Assembly: GCA_028678555.1 (NCBI GenBank)
Contig: JAJRDF010000090.1
Location: forward strand, 1 to 6,286
Origin: Methanomicrobiales archaeon
GTDB lineage: Archaea; Halobacteriota; Methanomicrobia; Methanomicrobiales; JACTUA01
Direction: 5' to 3'
Length of the DNA stretch: 6,286 nucleotides
Of the stretch, positions 1-5,781 are shown one piece after another. The number at the start of each line of letters is the position of its first letter. Position 1 is the first letter of the stretch. The notes under the pieces are model-generated. The model saw only the letters and a list, made by a program, of their open reading frames with translations. It searched no databases and was not told the DNA's origin. The translations under genes were made by a program, and so were the position numbers.

Positions 1-917
1 CCCAGGTGGGATTCGTAACATGCAGTTCCCGGGCCCTCGGGGCCATAGCCACACACCTCGTAACCGGTGGGCCGGCCCGTGGTGAAGACCAGGTCCAGGT
101 GGTGACGGAGAATCTCCTGCTGGTCTGGGGGGACATAGTCAAAGAGGGAGGTTCCGACAACATCCGCCGCGGTGTAGGTTCCGGCTGCGCGGTTGGCATA
201 GAGGATCTTCCCCTCCCCGTTCACCGTGAGGATGATGGCAGGGGCGGTGGCCATCACCGCCCGGAGGTTCTCCTCCCTCTCCTGGATGGCCTTCCGCTGC
301 TCTGTCTCGGTGGTGATGTCCTGGAGAAGGATGGTGGTCCCCTGGGTCCCGTTCTCATATACGGTGGAGATGATCTTCACCCGGAAGTGGAAGGTCTCCT
401 CCCCCGTCCGGACCTCCACCTCCCGCTGGAAGATCTCGTCCCGTTCGGTGGAATGGAGATATCTCTGGATCTCTTCACCGCCAGTGAGAACGAAGGAGAG
501 TTCGTCCAGCTTCTTCTGGAGGACCTCGGGGCGTGTCCGCCCTTCAAAGGTGAGCACATTGTTGTTCACGTACAGGACCCGGAGGTTCGCATCCAGCATG
601 ATGAAATAATCAGAGGAGAGGTTGATCATCCCCGATACCGGCACCCGGGGGGCGGTGAAGTAGAGCTTGGCCGGCCCCACCCGGGTCTGCTCCACGGCAC
701 CGGATGCCGTGAGCAGGTCCAGGTACTTGGCCACCGAGTTCCGGTTCAGGTGGAGCTCCTTTGCGATGGCAGCGATGGACATCCCCCGCGGCCGCAGCTT
801 CAGCAGGTTGGTGACGCGGGAGATGTCCTCCCCGGAGATGGTCATCAACGGTGAATATGGCTGGGAAAATATGTAGCTTTCGATGTGATCTTTGTCTGAA
901 GATGTTCTTTCCGCCAT
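1..917 (-). CDS. HTH-PAS-PAS signalling protein, N-terminal part (C-terminus outside window)
   Basis: This is the N-terminal part of a probable cytoplasmic sensor; 305 residues are visible and the frame is still open at the left edge. Residues 33-80 form a helix-turn-helix (PRGMSIAAIAKELHLNRNSV, then KYLDLL), followed by a short wing-like stretch. A first PAS domain spans about 98-205 (DYFIMLDANLRVLYVNN through TTILLQDITTE). A linker with coiled-coil character (TEQRKAIQEREENLRAV) leads into a second PAS from about 196 (ILTVNGEGKILYANRAA), which is cut by the window edge. No membrane segment or signal peptide is visible. The ATG at 917 is the first start after an in-frame TGA; an internal ATG at 845 would lose 24 residues. 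An AT-rich block centred at 943 lies 26 nt upstream, supporting 917. Similar HTH-PAS proteins, often histidine kinases, are frequent in Methanomicrobiales (family knowledge from memory). Whether this one ends in a kinase cannot be seen. It is transcribed divergently from the DUF2124 gene. Confidence 0.85.
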   Translation of the reverse strand, partial: MAERTSSDKDHIESYIFSQPYSPLMTISGEDISRVTNLLKLRPRGMSIAAIAKELHLNRNSVAKYLDLLTASGAVEQTRVGPAKLYFTAPRVPVSGMINLSSDYFIMLDANLRVLYVNNNVLTFEGRTRPEVLQKKLDELSFVLTGGEEIQRYLHSTERDEIFQREVEVRTGEETFHFRVKIISTVYENGTQGTTILLQDITTETEQRKAIQEREENLRAVMATAPAIILTVNGEGKILYANRAAGTYTAADVVGTSLFDYVPPDQQEILRHHLDLVFTTGRPTGYEVCGYGPEGPGTACYESHL

Positions 918-930
918 TGGGCGAATTAAT

Positions 931-951
931 CACTTCTTTTTTATTTTTGGG
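931..951 (-). promoter_or_regulatory. Putative archaeal TATA/BRE region for the HTH-PAS gene
   Basis: On the minus strand this reads as an A-rich block (AAAAATAAAAAA) preceded by CC. It stands out sharply from the GC-rich surroundings. Its centre at about 943 is 26 nt upstream of the ATG at 917, the distance expected between an archaeal TATA box and the transcription start. No strong Shine-Dalgarno sequence precedes 917, although AAGTGAT at 929-935 (minus strand) weakly resembles GGTGAT. The mRNA may therefore start at or next to the ATG. The assignment is by pattern and spacing only. Confidence 0.4.
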
Positions 952-1045
952 GTGGTAAAGGAATCAAGTTAATGTATTCCACTGAACCCGGTCGGGTGGT
1001 ATTCTCCTCACCGGGACCTCTCCTGTCCTGCCCTGGGGTATCCTC

Positions 1046-1058
1046 TGCCATCATGGCA
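1046..1058. promoter_or_regulatory. 13-bp dyad in the divergent intergenic region
   Basis: TGCCATCATGGCA is a perfect inverted repeat with 6-bp arms around a single central base. It lies between the divergent HTH-PAS and DUF2124 promoters, about 70 bp from the nearer TATA-like block. It has the size and symmetry of an operator for a dimeric regulator. A short dyad can also arise by chance, and no second copy was noticed in the window. Confidence 0.25.
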
Positions 1059-1117
1059 TCTTTCCGGTGATCCCGGCCGGGGAGCGCTCATCTCCCTGCA
1101 GGTCGCAGGCAATGGGG

Positions 1118-1126
1118 TTTAAGTAC
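1118..1126 (+). promoter_or_regulatory. Putative TATA box for the DUF2124 gene
   Basis: TTTAAGTAC is the most TATA-like string in the GC-rich sequence before the DUF2124 gene. Its centre at 1122 lies 27 nt upstream of the ATG at 1149, which would make transcription begin at or near that ATG. This spacing is the main reason for preferring 1149 over the in-frame ATG at 1131, which lies too close to the box to be on the message. Confidence 0.4.
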
Positions 1127-1148
1127 TCGCATGCGCTTATTCTCCCCC

Positions 1149-1628
1149 ATGAAGCAGCACGAGGTGTTTGAATCGGTGCCCGGGATCCTCCGGCCCTTCA
1201 AGGCGTACGTGGAGTCCCTGAACCTGCAGAAGGGTGACCAGCTGGTGTACTACGGCGTTCCCGGGACCTGCACGCCGTTCATCGAACTGCTGGGCTTTGC
1301 CATCCGGGGCCTTCCCGCGGAGCAGGTCTTTGTCCCCCTGACGGATGAGTCGAAGGCAAAGAAGATCGTACCGGTCGCTGACGTGGGGATGCAGGTCTCG
1401 GCCACGGGGGTCCGCCCGAACCCGAAGGCCATCGTGCTCATGGGCGGGCTCTCCATGCCCAACTCCACCGTCACCGCCGACCAGATGAAGGCGGTCATCG
1501 GCAAGTACCGGGTACCCCTGGTCGGGGTCTGCTTCATGAAGATGTTCGAGAAGACCGGCTGGACAAAGACCTTCGACTTCGGCCTCCTCATCGATGCGAA
1601 CATCGCCCCGGTGGACGTCTGGAAGTGA
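1149..1628 (+). CDS. DUF2124-family protein of methanogens, function unknown
   Basis: A 159-residue soluble protein with no signal peptide or membrane segment. I recognise it as a DUF2124-type protein, a small family of unknown function known mainly from methanogenic archaea; this is memory of the family, not a search. The visible pattern is alternating beta-alpha. A glycine- and cysteine-containing loop, YYGVPGTCTPFIELL, spans residues 34-48. A hydrophobic strand and turn, IVLMGGLSMP, spans 95-104, and PLVGVCFMKMFEKTGW follows near 113-128. The repeated strand-then-glycine-loop pattern suggests a Rossmann-like or flavodoxin-like fold, which is inference. The start is uncertain: an in-frame ATG at 1131 adds six residues, but neither ATG has a Shine-Dalgarno sequence and the TATA-like box favours 1149 as a leaderless start. 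The gene appears monocistronic, with a T-tract 22 nt after the stop. Confidence 0.85.
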   Translation: MKQHEVFESVPGILRPFKAYVESLNLQKGDQLVYYGVPGTCTPFIELLGFAIRGLPAEQVFVPLTDESKAKKIVPVADVGMQVSATGVRPNPKAIVLMGGLSMPNSTVTADQMKAVIGKYRVPLVGVCFMKMFEKTGWTKTFDFGLLIDANIAPVDVWK

Positions 1629-1649
1629 CAGAAACTCCCGCAAATCCCT

Positions 1650-1657
1650 CTTTTTCC
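1650..1657 (+). terminator. Oligo-T terminator after the DUF2124 gene
   Basis: CTTTTTCC lies 22-29 nt downstream of the TGA. Archaeal RNA polymerase commonly terminates at short T-runs without needing a hairpin. This is one of the few T5 runs on the plus strand, and it falls between one gene end and the next putative promoter. Confidence 0.35.
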
Positions 1658-1695
1658 TGATCTGCTCCCTGACGGTGAGTCCGGGGCATGCAAAT

Positions 1696-1704
1696 CCTTA
1701 TCCC
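1696..1704 (+). promoter_or_regulatory. Putative TATA-like element for the corA-like gene
   Basis: CCTTATCCC, extending an AT-rich stretch AAATCCTTAT (1692-1701), is centred 27 nt upstream of the ATG at 1727. The same nine bases occur upstream of the oxidoreductase beta gene at 2939-2947. The match to a canonical TTTATATA box is poor, so the call rests on position and recurrence. Confidence 0.3.
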
Positions 1705-1726
1705 TGCCCGGAGTCACCGTACCCGT

Positions 1727-2818
1727 ATGGAAGAGCAGGCGCCCTGTGCAGGCCTCAGAGTCAACGACGTCATTCCTGCCATGGAGAGCAAGGCGTTCTG
1801 CGCCGTGCTGAGGGCCGAAGGTACCCTCCGGCGCGAGTCCCAGAGCATCAGCGACTTCACCGAGCTCGTGAAGGATGCGCACCTTGCCTGGATTGACTAC
1901 ATCATCGATGACATTGACCGGGACGTTTGCGCCGTGGCCCAGTCCCTGGGTTTCACGGAGCTCCTGGTCCGGAACCTGATGAAGAACCCGCGGAGCGGGT
2001 ACGAGGACTTTGACAATGAGATGGGGCTCATGGTGCCTGCCATCTTCATGGAGGGATTCGATGTCAAGCTGGAACCGCTCTTCATCCTGATCCACGAGAA
2101 GGCCATCGTTACGCTTCACACCCGGGAGGTGCGGCGCTTCTTCCGGATGCGCCGGTACGCCGAGACCCTGCTGCGGAAGATCCCCAGGGAATTGCCCACC
2201 CCCGATAAAATCACTCACCTCCTGATCCGGATCATCGACGAGAATAACTCCCGCAACTTCGATTACCTGGCCGAGATCGAGGAGCATGGGGACATGCTCT
2301 CCAAGGAGCTCACCAACCCGAAGACCCCCCGGGCGCTGATCGCCCAGAAGATCTACGATATGAAGCATGCCCTGATCGTGTACCTGGGGGGGCTCTGGGC
2401 AACGGTGGACACCCTCTCCTCGCTCCGGTACGGCGACGCCGAGCTCCTCACGGACGACGACAAGATCCTGGACCGGATCAATGCCCTGATCGTGGAGGTC
2501 CAGGCCCAGATCGGCCTCGCCGAGCACCTGTCAGAGGTGCTTGCGAGCGGCCTCGAGGTCCTCCAGTCCATCTACAACAACCAGCTGCAGATCCTGAACA
2601 ACCGCCTGGCAATGCTCGTCGCGTACCTGACGATCATCGGGACGGCGCTTCTTGTCCCCAACACCATCGCGACGGTGGCCTCCAATATGATGTTCAACTT
2701 CACCGAGGAGCATATCCCCCTCTACCTGGGAACCATCATCCTCTCCACGGTCCTCGCCACCGCGGCCGCCTGGTGGATGGTGAGGAAGGCCGGGTGGCTC
2801 CCGAGCCAGGTGGAGTAG
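1727..2818 (+). CDS. CorA-family divalent cation transporter-like membrane protein
   Basis: A 363-residue protein with the CorA architecture: a large acidic, helical N-terminal cytoplasmic domain and two C-terminal membrane helices. A long helical region at about 245-300 (ILDRINALIVEVQAQIGLAE through NNQLQILNNRLAML) matches the stalk helix that leads into the pore. TM1 spans about 293-314 and TM2 about 331-352, ending in a basic tail (VRKAGW), as in family members that carry Mg2+, Co2+ or Ni2+. The canonical GMN signature after TM1 is absent; that position reads VPNTIATVASNMMFNF (310-325). Substrate is therefore uncertain, and so is inward versus outward transport. An in-frame ATG at 1688 would add 13 residues, but it overlaps the likely promoter, so 1727 is preferred. 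The gene appears monocistronic, with a T-tract downstream. Confidence 0.82.
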   Translation: MEEQAPCAGLRVNDVIPAMESKAFCAVLRAEGTLRRESQSISDFTELVKDAHLAWIDYIIDDIDRDVCAVAQSLGFTELLVRNLMKNPRSGYEDFDNEMGLMVPAIFMEGFDVKLEPLFILIHEKAIVTLHTREVRRFFRMRRYAETLLRKIPRELPTPDKITHLLIRIIDENNSRNFDYLAEIEEHGDMLSKELTNPKTPRALIAQKIYDMKHALIVYLGGLWATVDTLSSLRYGDAELLTDDDKILDRINALIVEVQAQIGLAEHLSEVLASGLEVLQSIYNNQLQILNNRLAMLVAYLTIIGTALLVPNTIATVASNMMFNFTEEHIPLYLGTIILSTVLATAAAWWMVRKAGWLPSQVE

Positions 2819-2883
2819 GGGAACCCACCGGGAGACCGTCCCCACCGGATGTGGCCGGTTCCTCTCCCCGTGGGAGGCCGGGA

Positions 2884-2902
2884 GCGGATCCTGTTTTTCC
2901 GC
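2884..2902 (+). terminator. Possible terminator after the corA-like gene
   Basis: A T5 run (2894-2898) lies in the loop and 3' arm of a short inverted repeat, GCGGA/TCCGC (2884-2888 and 2898-2902). It is about 75 nt after the TAG. Oligo-T runs suffice for archaeal termination. An alternative pairing, TTTCCG (2896-2901) with CGGAAA (2916-2921), is also possible, so the structure is not certain. Confidence 0.3.
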
Positions 2903-2938
2903 TGAAGGATCGTTTCGGAAATTGCAGGGGAACACCAG

Positions 2939-2947
2939 CCTTATCCC
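2939..2947 (+). promoter_or_regulatory. Putative promoter element of the oxidoreductase operon
   Basis: CCTTATCCC here is identical to the element before the corA-like gene. Its centre is 36 nt before the ATG at 2979, which would give a leader of roughly ten nucleotides containing GAGAGATC, a weak ribosome-binding match. It is the best AT-containing candidate in the 160-bp gap before the operon, but not a strong TATA box. Confidence 0.3.
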
Positions 2948-2978
2948 CCTTTCCCGCCTACCCGGAACGCGAGAGATC

Positions 2979-3851
2979 ATGGCCGAGATCCCGAAAGAGG
3001 AGTATATCCTCCCCACCACCAGCGCCTGTGCCGGCTGCAGCTCGTCCCTGTGCCTCCGGTACATCCTGAAGGCGTCCGGCCCGGACACGGTGCTCGTGAT
3101 TCCTGCGTGCTGCACGAGCGTCATTCAGGGGATGTACCCGAGGACCGCGGTGAACGTGCCGGTGTACAACATCGCCTTTGCCGCGGCAGCTGCCTGCGCC
3201 TCCGGGATGAGCGCCGCCTTCCGGGCGCTGGGGAAAAAGACGAACGTGATCGTGTACGCCGGGGACGGCGGAACGGTGGATATCGGCCTCCAGTCCCTCT
3301 CGGGGGCCTTTGAGCGGGAGACGGATTTCCTGTACCTCTGCTACGACAACGAGGCCTACGGGAACACCGGCATGCAGCGGTCCGGAGCAACCCCCGTCGG
3401 TGCCCGGACCACCACGACCCCGGCCGGCAAAGCCCACTCCCGGAAGGACATCGAGCAGATCGTGGAGGCCCACCGGCCCCCCTACCTGGCCACCGCCTGC
3501 AGCGCCTACCCGACGGATCTCTTCTCGAAGGTGAAGAAGGCCCTCACCCTCCCCGGATCCACGTTCATCCATATCCTGGCCCCCTGCCCCACGGGGTGGA
3601 AGTTCCCCCCGGGGAAGACCATCGAGATGGGGAAACTCGCCGTAAAGACCGGCATGTGGGTCCTCTACGAGCGGGAATACGGGAAGCTCGCCATCTCCGC
3701 ACCCTCGAAGGCGGCGATGGCAACGCCGCTCCCCCTCGCAGACTACCTCTCGCCCCAGGGGCGGTTCAAGGGGATCACGCCGGATCAGGTCCAGGAACTG
3801 GAACGGGAGATCGCAGCGAGGAGGGAACGCCTCCTCCGGGAGGCGGCCTAG
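2979..3851 (+). CDS. porB: 2-oxoacid:ferredoxin oxidoreductase (pyruvate synthase type), beta subunit
   Basis: The 290-residue thiamine diphosphate subunit of a four-subunit cytoplasmic oxidoreductase. In methanogens this enzyme normally makes pyruvate from acetyl-CoA, CO2 and reduced ferredoxin. The cofactor site is clear: AGDGG at 94-98 and DNEAYGNTG at 123-131 match the GDG...N motif binding Mg2+ and the diphosphate. Cys17 and Cys20 (ACAGC), Cys44 or 45 (PACC) and Cys203 (LAPCPTGW) fit the four ligands of the [4Fe-4S] cluster carried by this subunit. GMQRSGATPVGARTTTTP at 131-148 is typical of PorB. The length is normal for the family. A TTG at 2922 would extend the frame, but the ATG at 2979 matches the usual PorB N-terminus and leaves room for a promoter. 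This is the first gene of the operon. Exact substrate is inferred; 2-oxoisovalerate or arylpyruvate enzymes are close relatives. Confidence 0.88.
   Translation: MAEIPKEEYILPTTSACAGCSSSLCLRYILKASGPDTVLVIPACCTSVIQGMYPRTAVNVPVYNIAFAAAAACASGMSAAFRALGKKTNVIVYAGDGGTVDIGLQSLSGAFERETDFLYLCYDNEAYGNTGMQRSGATPVGARTTTTPAGKAHSRKDIEQIVEAHRPPYLATACSAYPTDLFSKVKKALTLPGSTFIHILAPCPTGWKFPPGKTIEMGKLAVKTGMWVLYEREYGKLAISAPSKAAMATPLPLADYLSPQGRFKGITPDQVQELEREIAARRERLLREAA
3828..3845 (+). promoter_or_regulatory. UNCG-loop hairpin covering the porA ribosome-binding site
   Basis: The arms CGCCTCC (3828-3834) and GGAGGCG (3839-3845) are perfectly complementary around the four-base loop TCCG. As RNA this is a C(UCCG)G tetraloop, a member of the very stable UNCG class. 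The 3' arm contains GGAGG (3839-3843), the Shine-Dalgarno sequence of the alpha gene, nine bases before its ATG at 3853. It is formed by the last sense codons of the beta gene. Ribosomes finishing beta would melt it, so it could couple alpha translation to beta. The pairing is seen; the role is inferred. Confidence 0.45.
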
Positions 3852-3852
3852 C

Positions 3853-4971
3853 ATGCACACCATCGCCACCGGGAACCGGGGCGTGGCCGAGGCCGTGCGG
3901 GAGGCAAAGCCCGGAGTTGTTGCCGCCTACCCCATCACCCCCCAGACCGAGATCGTGGAGCTGATCGCCCAGTACGTGGCCCAGGGGACGATGCAGGCCA
4001 CCTACATCCCCGTGGAGAGCGAGCACTCGGCCATGGCGGCCTGCATCGGGGCCAGTGCGACAGGGATCCGGACCTTCACCGCCACCTCCTCCCAGGGCCT
4101 CCTCTACATGCACGAGATGCTCCACTGGGCGGCGGGCGCCCGCCTCCCCATCGTCATGGCCAACGTGAACCGGGCCGTGGCCCCGCCCTGGAACGTCTGG
4201 GCGGACCACACGGACGCCCTCTCCCAGCGGGACACCGGGTGGCTGCAGGTGTACGTGGCCACCGCCCAGGAGGCCTACGATACCATGCTCATGGCCTTCC
4301 GGATCGCAGAGCATGAGGACGTCCTCCTGCCCGTGATGGTGAACCTGGATGGCTTCATCCTCTCCCACACGATGCAGCCCCTGGAGACGACCCCGGCAGG
4401 GGACTTCATCCCCCCCCTGTCCCTGCCCCATGCGATCGATATCAAGGACCCGGCCGCCTACAGCCCCCTCACCGGCCCCGAGTACTACTTCGGGTTCCGG
4501 TGGGAGATCGAACGGTCCATGCGGGATGCCCGGCAGGTGATCCGGGAGGTGGAGGAAGCCTTCGCAGGGAAGTTCGGGCGACGGTATGGCCCCGTGGAGG
4601 AGTACCGGACGGAGGATGCGGAGGTGGTGATCGTGGCCATGGGCACGCTGGGACGCGAGGCCCAGGTGGCGGTGGACCGGCTCCGGCAGGAAGGGATCCC
4701 TGCCGGCGCTGTCCGTCTCCGGTGGTTCCGGCCCTTCGCCCGGCCGGACCTGGCCGGCCGGGAGGTGGTGGTCATCGACCGGGACTACTCCTTCGGGTTC
4801 GGAGGGGTGCTGGCCCATTCCCTCCGGGCCACCACTCCGTGCAACCCGTACAGCGTCATCGCCGGTCTCGGCGGGCAGGAGGTCACCTACGCGGACATTG
4901 CCCAGTTCGTCCGGCAGCGGAAACCCGGGGAAGAGTTCTGGTTCGGGGTGGAGAGCCATGGCGATGTTTGA
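3853..4971 (+). CDS. porA: 2-oxoacid:ferredoxin oxidoreductase (pyruvate synthase type), alpha subunit
   Basis: The 372-residue alpha subunit, which forms part of the thiamine diphosphate pocket and interacts with the beta subunit. The N-terminal pyrimidine-binding domain is clear: AAYPITPQTEIVE at 24-36, ESEHSAMAACIGASATG at 55-71 and TATSSQGLLYMHEML at 76-90. A substrate-side segment, NVWADHTDALSQRDTGWLQ, covers 114-132, and LLPVMVNLDGFILSH covers 158-172. The C-terminal transketolase-like domain (about 255-350) contains VVIVAMGTLG and VVVIDRDYSFGFGG. The length is normal for PorA. The ATG lies one base after the beta stop and has GGAGG nine bases upstream, inside a hairpin, so translation is probably coupled. 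The wording of the 107-130 segment varies among pyruvate, 2-oxoisovalerate and phenylglyoxylate enzymes, so the substrate is inferred from the methanogen context. Confidence 0.87.
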   Translation: MHTIATGNRGVAEAVREAKPGVVAAYPITPQTEIVELIAQYVAQGTMQATYIPVESEHSAMAACIGASATGIRTFTATSSQGLLYMHEMLHWAAGARLPIVMANVNRAVAPPWNVWADHTDALSQRDTGWLQVYVATAQEAYDTMLMAFRIAEHEDVLLPVMVNLDGFILSHTMQPLETTPAGDFIPPLSLPHAIDIKDPAAYSPLTGPEYYFGFRWEIERSMRDARQVIREVEEAFAGKFGRRYGPVEEYRTEDAEVVIVAMGTLGREAQVAVDRLRQEGIPAGAVRLRWFRPFARPDLAGREVVVIDRDYSFGFGGVLAHSLRATTPCNPYSVIAGLGGQEVTYADIAQFVRQRKPGEEFWFGVESHGDV

Positions 4972-5491
4972 GATCCGGATCCATTCCCGGGGCGGGCAGG
5001 GGGGTGTTACCGCCGCCCGGCTCATCGCCCTGGCCGCCTTCTACGACGGAAAACAGGCGACAGCCACCCCGTTCTACGGCGCCGAACGGAGGGGTGCGCC
5101 CATCGTGGCCTTCGTCCGGATCTGCGACACTGCCATCCGCACCTGCTGCCAGGTGAAGGAGCCGGATCTCGTCGTGGTCCTGGACCCAACCCTGCTCTCC
5201 ACCGTGAACGTGCTGAAGGGGCTTGCCCCCGGCGGCACCGTGCTCCTGAACAGCCCCCACCCGGTGGCGCTGGACGGGTTCCGGGTCGTCACCGCGGACC
5301 TGACCGGGATCGCCCTCGTGCTGGATCTCGTTATCGCCGGAAGCCCACTGCTGGACACCTCCGTGCTCGGGGGGCTCGCCAAGATCGGGGTGATCACGCT
5401 GGACTCGGCGAAACGGGCCATCGCCGAGAACTTCACGGATCCCCGGAACGTGGCGGCGGCAGAGAAAGCCTACGCGGAGGTGGCGGCATGA
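4958..5491 (+). CDS. porG: 2-oxoacid:ferredoxin oxidoreductase (pyruvate synthase type), gamma subunit
   Basis: The 177-residue gamma subunit, which in this family caps the alpha-beta core and contributes to coenzyme A binding. Diagnostic segments are RIHSRGGQGGVTAARLIALA at 7-26, TPFYGAERRGAPIVAFVRI at 37-55, LVVVLDPTLL at 71-80 and GSPLLDTSVLGGLAKIG at 128-144. Length is typical. The start overlaps the end of the alpha gene by 14 nt, which is common in compact operons. The ATG at 4958 has GGAG at 4950-4953. A second in-frame ATG at 4964 would give a protein two residues shorter and also has an acceptable spacing. A longer reading from 4898 is only alpha-gene sequence in another frame. Confidence 0.88.
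   Translation: MAMFEIRIHSRGGQGGVTAARLIALAAFYDGKQATATPFYGAERRGAPIVAFVRICDTAIRTCCQVKEPDLVVVLDPTLLSTVNVLKGLAPGGTVLLNSPHPVALDGFRVVTADLTGIALVLDLVIAGSPLLDTSVLGGLAKIGVITLDSAKRAIAENFTDPRNVAAAEKAYAEVAA
5476..5482 (+). promoter_or_regulatory. Strong ribosome-binding site of porD
   Basis: GGAGGTG is a seven-base match to the archaeal anti-Shine-Dalgarno sequence and lies five bases before the ATG at 5488. It is the best ribosome-binding site in the window and fixes the start of the delta gene, which overlaps the gamma stop as ATGA. Confidence 0.7.
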
Positions 5492-5781
5492 CACCCGCGC
5501 AGGCAGCCGCAAAGGACAGGGCCCGGCCCGCAGGAAAACGGGAGCGGCTCGCGATCTCAAAGCCCGTGAAGGGGGCGGCAGGTAAGACCGGTGCCTGGCG
5601 GACCTTCCGGCCGGTGATCAACCCGGAGCAGTGCAACCAGTGCGGGCTGTGCCAGCTCTACTGCCCGGAGGCCGCGATCAACGAAAACCTGGAGATCGAC
5701 ACCGAGTTCTGCAAGGGTTGCGGTATCTGTGCCAGTGAGTGCCCGAAGAAGGCGATCCGGATGGAGAAGGAGGAGCGGTAG
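5488..5781 (+). CDS. porD: 2-oxoacid:ferredoxin oxidoreductase (pyruvate synthase type), delta subunit, 2[4Fe-4S] ferredoxin
   Basis: The 97-residue electron-transfer subunit, passing electrons between the thiamine site clusters and soluble ferredoxin. Two complete CxxCxxCxxxCP cluster motifs are visible: Cys49, 52, 55 and 59, and Cys75, 78, 81 and 85. Just before them, KPVKGAAGKTGAWRTFRPVI at 25-44 is the characteristic PorD lead-in. The first 20 residues are basic, low in complexity and probably variable. The start is fixed by a strong ribosome-binding site and a 4-nt overlap with the gamma gene. It is the last gene of the operon; no clear T-tract follows on the plus strand. Confidence 0.9.
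   Translation: MTPAQAAAKDRARPAGKRERLAISKPVKGAAGKTGAWRTFRPVINPEQCNQCGLCQLYCPEAAINENLEIDTEFCKGCGICASECPKKAIRMEKEER

Noticed and set aside
6..854. Plus-strand reading frame of 282 codons opposite the HTH-PAS gene
   Set aside because: It is low-complexity and Gly/Leu/Pro-rich, while the minus strand encodes recognisable HTH and PAS domains in one continuous frame.
610..933. Minus-strand frame with a GTG start at 933, overlapping the HTH-PAS start
   Set aside because: It is out of frame with the PAS protein and gives no domain. The ATG at 917 reads directly into the HTH.
987..1015. Inverted repeat CCCGGT/ACCGGG with a 17-base loop
   Set aside because: Six-base GC arms with a long loop are expected often in DNA of this composition, and it has no T-run or other context.
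2922..2978. TTG-initiated N-terminal extension of the beta subunit
   Set aside because: The extra 19 residues do not resemble PorB, and the region holds the likely promoter. The ATG at 2979 gives the normal N-terminus.
3775..5025. Long minus-strand reading frame of 416 codons opposite the alpha gene, and similar ones opposite the beta, corA-like and DUF2124 genes
   Set aside because: Its translation is Gly/Pro/His/Arg-rich without recognisable domains. Strong G/C third-position bias keeps antisense frames free of stops. The plus-strand genes have clear motifs.
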